Of a stretch of DNA of 64,000 nucleotides, positions 59,708 through 64,000 are shown piece after piece. Each line of letters opens with the position of its first letter. Position 1 is the stretch's first letter. The stretch covers positions 35,476 to 99,475 of the forward strand of contig JAJQCD010000001.1 of assembly GCA_021202925.1 (NCBI GenBank), written 5' to 3'. A program made the translations under genes and the position numbers. The notes beneath the pieces were generated by a model. The model was not told where the DNA came from and did no database searches. It saw only the letters and a list, made by a program, of their open reading frames with translations. Source of the DNA: Clostridiales bacterium. Its GTDB lineage: Bacteria; Bacillota; Clostridia; Lachnospirales; Lachnospiraceae.

Positions 59708-60547
59708 TTTTGAAAATGACATGAACCACTCTACGGTTTCCGGATCATAATGGGAGAAGAACAAGCTCTGTGCGGTGTCGAGGGCTTCCAGCATTGCCAT
59801 ATCTTCTGCATTCAGTTCAAAGTCAAATACATTGAAGTTTTCAATCATGCGTTCCTTGTGGGTGGACTTCGGAATTACCACCACGCCGCTCTGGAGCAGG
59901 AAGCGAAGGGCCGTCTGAGCGGGGGTCTTACCGTATTTTACTGCAACTTCCTTCAAAATCGGATTATTGAAGTAATCATTCTTTCCTTCCGCGAAAGGTC
60001 CCCAGGATTCAATCTGTGTTCCGTATTTTTGCATCACAGCTTTTGCTGCTTTCTGCTGCTGGAACAGATGGGTTTCCACCTGATTAACGGCCGGAACAAC
60101 CTCACAGAAGTTCGCAATATCAATAAAGCGGTCGGGATAGAAGTTGGAGACTCCAATGGCCCGCACTTTGCCATCTCTGTATGCTTCCTCCATCGCCCGG
60201 TAAGTTCCGTAGTAATCGCTGAAGGGCTGATGGATCAGGAGCAGGTCGATATAATCGGTGCGCAGTTTTTTCAGGGAATCCGTAATGGACGTCTTCGCTT
60301 TTTCATAACCGGCATTGCTGATCCACACTTTTGTGGTGATAAACAGCTCCTCACGGGGAAGTCCACATTTCTGAATGGCAGCGCCCACGCCTTCCTCATT
60401 ATAATAAGCCTGTGCTGTATCGATGGAACGATAACCGACGGAAATGGCGTCCAGTACACAGCGTTCCGTCTCTTCCGGCGGCGTCTGGTAGACACCATAT
60501 CCCAACTGGGGCATTTTTACACCATTATTCAAAGTTATATAATTCAT
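59705..60547 (-). CDS. Aldo/keto reductase (2,5-diketogluconate reductase type)
   Basis: A 280-residue classical AKR: LNNGVKMPQLGYGVYQTP, YRSIDTAQAYYNEEGVGAAI (catalytic Asp and Tyr), FITTKVWISNAG (Lys), IDLLLIHQPF (His), AIGVSNFYPDRF, VVIPKSTHKERMIENFNVFDFEL. It reduces aldehydes or ketones with NADPH. It is divergent from LysR regulator B; the spacer has a T-N11-A type palindrome, so that regulator likely controls it. Confidence 0.92.
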   Translation of the reverse strand: MNYITLNNGVKMPQLGYGVYQTPPEETERCVLDAISVGYRSIDTAQAYYNEEGVGAAIQKCGLPREELFITTKVWISNAGYEKAKTSITDSLKKLRTDYIDLLLIHQPFSDYYGTYRAMEEAYRDGKVRAIGVSNFYPDRFIDIANFCEVVPAVNQVETHLFQQQKAAKAVMQKYGTQIESWGPFAEGKNDYFNNPILKEVAVKYGKTPAQTALRFLLQSGVVVIPKSTHKERMIENFNVFDFELNAEDMAMLEALDTAQSLFFSHYDPETVEWFMSFSK

Positions 60548-60618
60548 AAGGTTTCCTCCTGTCTGCGAATTGGATTGGTTTACAATTCAGAGTTTACAGC
60601 AGAACAAAAAGAATGTAC

Positions 60619-60643
60619 AATAGCAATAACGAAATCTGCTATT
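60619..60643 (+). promoter_or_regulatory. LysR-type operator between AKR and LysR regulator B
   Basis: AATAGCA-N11-TGCTATT, a perfect 7-base inverted repeat (60619-60625 and 60637-60643) with the T-N11-A spacing typical of LysR sites. Confidence 0.65.
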
Positions 60644-60679
60644 CTTCTGATGAATAGTAAAACCGGAGGGAGAGAAAAT

Positions 60680-61528
60680 ATGCTGAATCTATATGAACTG
60701 GAGCAGCTTGCCGCATTTGCCAGATATGGCACTTTATCAAAGGCAGCGGAGGAACTGCACATTTCTCAACCTACCTTAACCCGCACGATGCACCATCTGG
60801 AGGAGGAGTTTGGCGTTTCTTTGTTCGTCCATGGGAAGAACCGGCTTTCACTCAATGAGACAGGGATGAAAGCAGTTGAATATGCCAATACACTTTTGTC
60901 AGATGCGGAAGACGCAGTGATACAGGTACGCCGATTTGACCAAAGTCTGCGTACAATTCTGGTAGAATCCTGCGCTCCGGCTCCGCTTTGGAGTCTGCTT
61001 CCTGCTCTTTCGGATCAGTTTCCAGATAAAACGATTTCCTCCCGGCTTGCGGAAATCTCTGCGATCCCGGAACGGGTAAAGAATAAAAACTGTGAAATTG
61101 GTATTTTACCCTGCCCGATAGAGGATGATACGCTGGAATGTGTTCCCTTCATCCGTGAAGAACTGTCTGTATGCCTGTCACCCGACCACACGCTGGCAGG
61201 CTGCCCTTCCGTCACATTGGAAATGCTGAACGGATACAACTGTCTGCTAAAATCAGACATTGGTTTCTGGAGTGAGCTATGCCATAAAAAGATGCCGGCG
61301 TCCCGTTTCCTGGTACAGACCGATGAATTTGAGTTCCGGGAGCTGGCGAGAACATCTACGCTGCCTTATTTTGTCACAAACCTTGCATTAACAGAAGACT
61401 TTGTGGCTGACAGAAAAGTCATACCGGTTTCCGATCCGGAAGCTAACGTCATGTTTCACATGATTTTCCGCAAAGAAAATCTGGAATATCTAAAGATTTC
61501 TCAACGGATTGTAAGAAACAATATATGA
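60680..61528 (+). CDS. LysR-family regulator B
   Basis: A 282-residue LysR protein: MLNLYELEQLAAFARYGTLSKAAEELHISQPTLTRTMHHLEEEFGVSLF, with an effector domain ending EYLKISQRIVRNN. GGAGGGAGAG precedes ATG 60680. A much longer open frame begins at 59750, but it runs antisense through the AKR gene and is not real. It is divergent from that AKR, the usual layout for its target. Confidence 0.9.
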   Translation: MLNLYELEQLAAFARYGTLSKAAEELHISQPTLTRTMHHLEEEFGVSLFVHGKNRLSLNETGMKAVEYANTLLSDAEDAVIQVRRFDQSLRTILVESCAPAPLWSLLPALSDQFPDKTISSRLAEISAIPERVKNKNCEIGILPCPIEDDTLECVPFIREELSVCLSPDHTLAGCPSVTLEMLNGYNCLLKSDIGFWSELCHKKMPASRFLVQTDEFEFRELARTSTLPYFVTNLALTEDFVADRKVIPVSDPEANVMFHMIFRKENLEYLKISQRIVRNNI

Positions 61529-61566
61529 GTATACTCTGCTTAAGAACCCGAGACAGGAGGTAACCT

Positions 61567-62460
61567 ATGGAAATTCGAGTGCTTCGCTATTTTCTCACCG
61601 TCGCCCGTGAAGGCGGGATCAACCGGGCAGCGGAAATTTTACATATTACACAGCCAACCTTAAGTCGCCAGCTTGCTTCGCTTGAGGAAGAAGTTGGTGT
61701 AAAACTGTTTGAACGGGGTGCCAGAAAAATCACACTGACCAGTGAAGGCATCCTGCTGCGCCGCAGGGCCGAGGAAATTCTTTCCCTTGTGGACAGGACA
61801 CAGAAAGAACTGATCGAACAAAATGAACTGATTGAAGGCCGTGTCGTGATTGGCTGTGGAGAAATGGCGGCAGTCGGTCTTCTGTCTGAGATTATCGCGT
61901 CCTTCCATGAAAAATATCCTCAGGTTACTTACGATATCTTTACAGCAAATGCAGATATAGTGAAAGAGCAGATGGAACAGGGACTGATAGATATTGGAAT
62001 CCTGCTTGAGCCGATTGATATCGAGACGTTTGATTTTCTGCGGCTAAAGCATCAGGAACGCTGGGTGCTTCTGATGAGGCCGGATGATCCGCTTGCCACA
62101 AAAGAGGCGGTTTCTCCAGAAGACCTGAAAGGGAAGCCTCTGATTCTGCCATCCCGTGCTAATGTGCGCAATGAAGTATCCAACTGGTTTGGTGATACAT
62201 TTTCGGAAGCACAGGTACTGTTCACAAGCAATCTGGCGACCAATGGCGCCCTGATGGTGCAGGCAGGTCTGGGATATTCCATCATCATTGAAGGGGCCAT
62301 TCCCTTCTGGGACGAAAAGAAAATCGTCAGCAGCCCGCTTTCTCCGGAAATTCACTCTGACAGTGTATTTGCATGGAAACGAAGCCAGCCGCTGACTCCG
62401 GCAGTGGAAAGGTTTGTGAAGGAGATTAGGTGCTTTTTAACATCTTCTGTTGATGGTTGA
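61567..62460 (+). CDS. LysR-family regulator C
   Basis: A 297-residue LysR protein behind AGGAGG: MEIRVLRYFLTVAREGGINRAAEILHITQPTLSRQLASLEEEVGVKLFERGARKITLTSEG. Effector domain: VVIGCGEMAAVGLLSEIIASFHEKYPQV, MVQAGLGYSIIIEGA. It is a close paralogue of regulator A (47752). Both adjoin a copy of the TAAGTATTTG promoter element, so one or both probably govern that regulon. Confidence 0.92.
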   Translation: MEIRVLRYFLTVAREGGINRAAEILHITQPTLSRQLASLEEEVGVKLFERGARKITLTSEGILLRRRAEEILSLVDRTQKELIEQNELIEGRVVIGCGEMAAVGLLSEIIASFHEKYPQVTYDIFTANADIVKEQMEQGLIDIGILLEPIDIETFDFLRLKHQERWVLLMRPDDPLATKEAVSPEDLKGKPLILPSRANVRNEVSNWFGDTFSEAQVLFTSNLATNGALMVQAGLGYSIIIEGAIPFWDEKKIVSSPLSPEIHSDSVFAWKRSQPLTPAVERFVKEIRCFLTSSVDG

Positions 62461-62540
62461 GGAGGTTGATGAGTTCCGGAAGAGTTCCGGAAACTCTTAT
62501 GAAATCCTATGCTTTGAAAGCATAACTTTCTGATAGAAAC

Positions 62541-62576
62541 TAAGTATTTGATATAAAAACACAGGAGAATTATAAT
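62541..62576 (+). promoter_or_regulatory. LysR-linked promoter element, copy 3
   Basis: TAAGTATTTG (62541-62550), 20 bases, TATAAT (62571-62576), with TTGATA as the -35. The -10 box overlaps the left arm of a terminator hairpin. Confidence 0.8.
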
Positions 62577-62625
62577 ACGGGTATGGAACAGAACCGGCAG
62601 GTATCTCATCCATACCCGTATTTTT
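62575..62625 (+). terminator. Terminator hairpin overlapping the promoter start site
   Basis: ATACGGGTATGG (62575-62586) pairs perfectly with CCATACCCGTAT (62610-62621), followed by TTTT. It would stop read-through from the upstream LysR gene; transcripts started at the local promoter would lack part of the left arm. Confidence 0.75.
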
Positions 62626-62642
62626 CTGAAGGAGGAATGCCC

Positions 62643-62837
62643 ATGACTTTTACAGAAATTACAGAATTAACTGAGTCTGGACAGAAAACAACCGAAGAAA
62701 AGCTGATGCTTTTAAGGAAAATCAGAGCGAACCTGATGGATGAACTTCATTGTAAACAGCAGGTGGTTGATCAGGTAGACTATATGATTTACGAACTGAA
62801 AATGGAACAGAAGAAAAACGAAACAGGAGGATCTTGA
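62643..62837 (+). CDS. Small helical protein, family 2
   Basis: A 64-residue protein: MTFTEITELTESGQKTTEEKLMLLRKIRANLMDELHCKQQVVDQVDYMIYELKMEQKKNE. Its second helix resembles the small protein at 55455, giving two operons of this regulon a related small partner. ATG 62643 follows GGAGG by seven bases; frames starting at 62583 or 62637 fall in the terminator or too near the RBS. It looks like a short coiled coil. It is followed by the flavodoxin after one base. Confidence 0.7.
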   Translation: MTFTEITELTESGQKTTEEKLMLLRKIRANLMDELHCKQQVVDQVDYMIYELKMEQKKNETGGS

Positions 62838-62838
62838 T

Positions 62839-63318
62839 ATGGCAGACAAAAAGTTAATCGCTTATTTCTCAGCCAGCGGTGTGACCGCAGGCGTCGCAAA
62901 GGAACTGGCCCGGGCCGCAGGCGCGGATCTTTATGAAATCAAGCCGCAGATTCCTTATACGCAGGAAGACCTGGACTGGACGGATAAAAAATCCCGCAGT
63001 TCCGTCGAAATGAATGACATTTCCAGCCGCCCTGTGCTGGCAGATACGGATGCTGAAGTATCCAGTTATGATATCATCTTTCTGGGCTTCCCGATCTGGT
63101 GGGGCATTGCTCCCACGATTGTCAATACGTTCCTTGAAAGCTATGATTTCTCCGGCAAAAAGATCGTATTATTTGCCACATCCGGCGGCAGCGGATTTGG
63201 AAGGACTGCGGATGTACTGAAAAAGTCTGTCTCTCCGGATACAGAGATTGTAACCGGAAAACTTTTAAACGGCAGACAGCCCGTCGGTAATCTGAAAAAA
63301 TGGGCGGAATCCATCTAA
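62839..63318 (+). CDS. Flavodoxin
   Basis: A 159-residue flavodoxin: KKLIAYFSASGVTAGVAKELA (phosphate-binding loop), LYEIKPQIPYTQEDLDWTDKKSRSSVEM, IIFLGFPIWWGIAPTIVNTFLE (Trp that stacks on FMN), VLFATSGGSGFG. It carries electrons to unknown partners. A strong RBS (AGGAGG) lies upstream. It is sandwiched between the small protein and the third cyclophilin-like lipoprotein in one operon. Confidence 0.93.
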   Translation: MADKKLIAYFSASGVTAGVAKELARAAGADLYEIKPQIPYTQEDLDWTDKKSRSSVEMNDISSRPVLADTDAEVSSYDIIFLGFPIWWGIAPTIVNTFLESYDFSGKKIVLFATSGGSGFGRTADVLKKSVSPDTEIVTGKLLNGRQPVGNLKKWAESI

Positions 63319-63328
63319 GGAGGCAAGC

Positions 63329-63925
63329 ATGAGAAAAGTCCTGAGCCTGTTTTTTGTGACCATAACTGTGATCATGCTCGCGGGGTGCGGATCAGACCAG
63401 GAAACTGTGGAGACGACTAAATCCTCAGTTTTCACAGAAAGCATGGAAGCGTCAAATGAGGAGGAAGGCCCTGCTGTAGAAAATACAGAAACAGATGTTA
63501 TCGGCAGTGAGGACATAGAAGAAACAGAGCCCTCCGACACAGGAGAAGATATACAGGAGGGCGATACCATGATTCTTACCGTGAACGGCACGAGCCTGAT
63601 AGCTTTGATGGAAGACAATTCATCTGTGGCAGCTCTGATGGAGCTTCTGGCGGAAGGCCCACTTACGATTGAGATGAGTGATTATGCAAACATGGAAAAG
63701 GTCGGCCCCATCGGAACCGATCTGCCGAGAAATGATGAACAGATCACAACATCAGCGTGCGATCTGATTTTGTATCAGGGAAACTCGTTCGTCATATACT
63801 ATGCCCCCAATTCGTGGGATTTTACAAGGCTTGGCAGAATACAAAATATGACGGCCGATGAATTAAAGGAACTTCTGGGCGACGGAGATGTCACCGTGAC
63901 TCTGTCGCTTCCGGATCAGCAATAA
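63329..63925 (+). CDS. Cyclophilin-like lipoprotein 3
   Basis: A 198-residue lipoprotein (FFVTITVIMLAGC lipobox), acidic spacer, then a cyclophilin-like domain: MILTVNGTSLIALMEDNSSVAALMELL, IEMSDYANMEKVGPIGTDLP, CDLILYQGNSFVIYYAPNSWDFTRLGRI. It has the same length as paralogues 1 and 2 and clearly shares domain sequence with 2. It starts 11 bases after the flavodoxin behind AGGAGG. An inverted repeat follows near the window end. Confidence 0.85.
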   Translation: MRKVLSLFFVTITVIMLAGCGSDQETVETTKSSVFTESMEASNEEEGPAVENTETDVIGSEDIEETEPSDTGEDIQEGDTMILTVNGTSLIALMEDNSSVAALMELLAEGPLTIEMSDYANMEKVGPIGTDLPRNDEQITTSACDLILYQGNSFVIYYAPNSWDFTRLGRIQNMTADELKELLGDGDVTVTLSLPDQQ

Positions 63926-63962
63926 GTCAAAATAAAAAATATTTTGTAACTATTCAGTACCC

Positions 63963-63995
63963 CTCTGTTTCACACGATTTTTGTGAAAAACAGAG
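63963..63995 (+). terminator. Possible terminator at window end
   Basis: CTCTGTTTCAC pairs imperfectly with GTGAAAAACAGAG. The T-run cannot be judged because the window ends at 64000. Confidence 0.35.
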
Positions 63996-64000
63996 AAATT

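Noticed and set aside
59750..60679. Long plus-strand open frame of about 310 codons in front of LysR regulator B
   Set aside because: It is antisense to a well-conserved aldo/keto reductase; the real LysR start with RBS is at 60680.

Overview
The window looks like a chromosomal segment of a Clostridia-class Firmicute, most likely a Lachnospiraceae member. The evidence is the gene order rpsK-rpsD-rpoA-rplQ ... ecfA1-ecfA2-ecfT-truA ... rplM-rpsI, strong AGGAGG-type ribosome binding sites, TTGACA-N17-TATAAT promoters, a T-box leader, sirtuins, MATE transporters, and many short Cys-lipoproteins. No replication origin, rRNA operon or CRISPR array was seen.

Layout. 1-2.5 kb is the end of the ribosomal/RNA polymerase operon. 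2.5-6.6 kb holds two secreted proteins with cell-wall-binding repeats and a MATE transporter. 6.6-10.5 kb holds the ECF transporter energizing module and a truA with an unusual C-terminal extension. 10.6-12.2 kb holds two membrane proteins and 12.2 kb a tRNA-Gln(CTG). 12.3-20.1 kb is accessory DNA: an ATPase fragment, HigB/HigA-IrrE, toxin debris, a GH5 cellulase cut off from its CBM2, a sirtuin, a MATE gene with an internal TAG, an esterase and a NUDIX hydrolase. 20.2-26.7 kb holds ybaK and a T-box-controlled operon (GntP permease plus three amidohydrolases, one lacking every metal ligand). 26.7-27.9 kb is rplM-rpsI. These ribosomal and ECF genes normally lie close together in Firmicutes; here they are split by two insertions.

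28-47.7 kb is a mosaic island: a MATE-kinase fusion, an ADP-ribose cluster (macrodomain, ADP-ribosylglycohydrolase-SseB fusion, second SirTM-like sirtuin, PARG-like protein), a RloA/RloB-type defence pair, AbiE and MNT remnants, and several broken genes (SRAP, histidine phosphatase, flavin reductase).

47.7-63.9 kb is a redox/lipoprotein region governed by LysR-type regulators. Three transcription units start with the same element, TAAGTATTTG-N20-TATAAT, at 48782, 54639 and 62541. They encode an Ntn-amidase/adenylating-enzyme/ABC exporter operon; a cyclophilin-like lipoprotein, a small helical protein and DUF3737; and a small helical protein, a flavodoxin and a third cyclophilin-like lipoprotein. 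A second cyclophilin-like lipoprotein leads a MalY-type lyase and a ferredoxin-type aldo/keto reductase. All functional statements come from reading the translated sequence; no database search was run.
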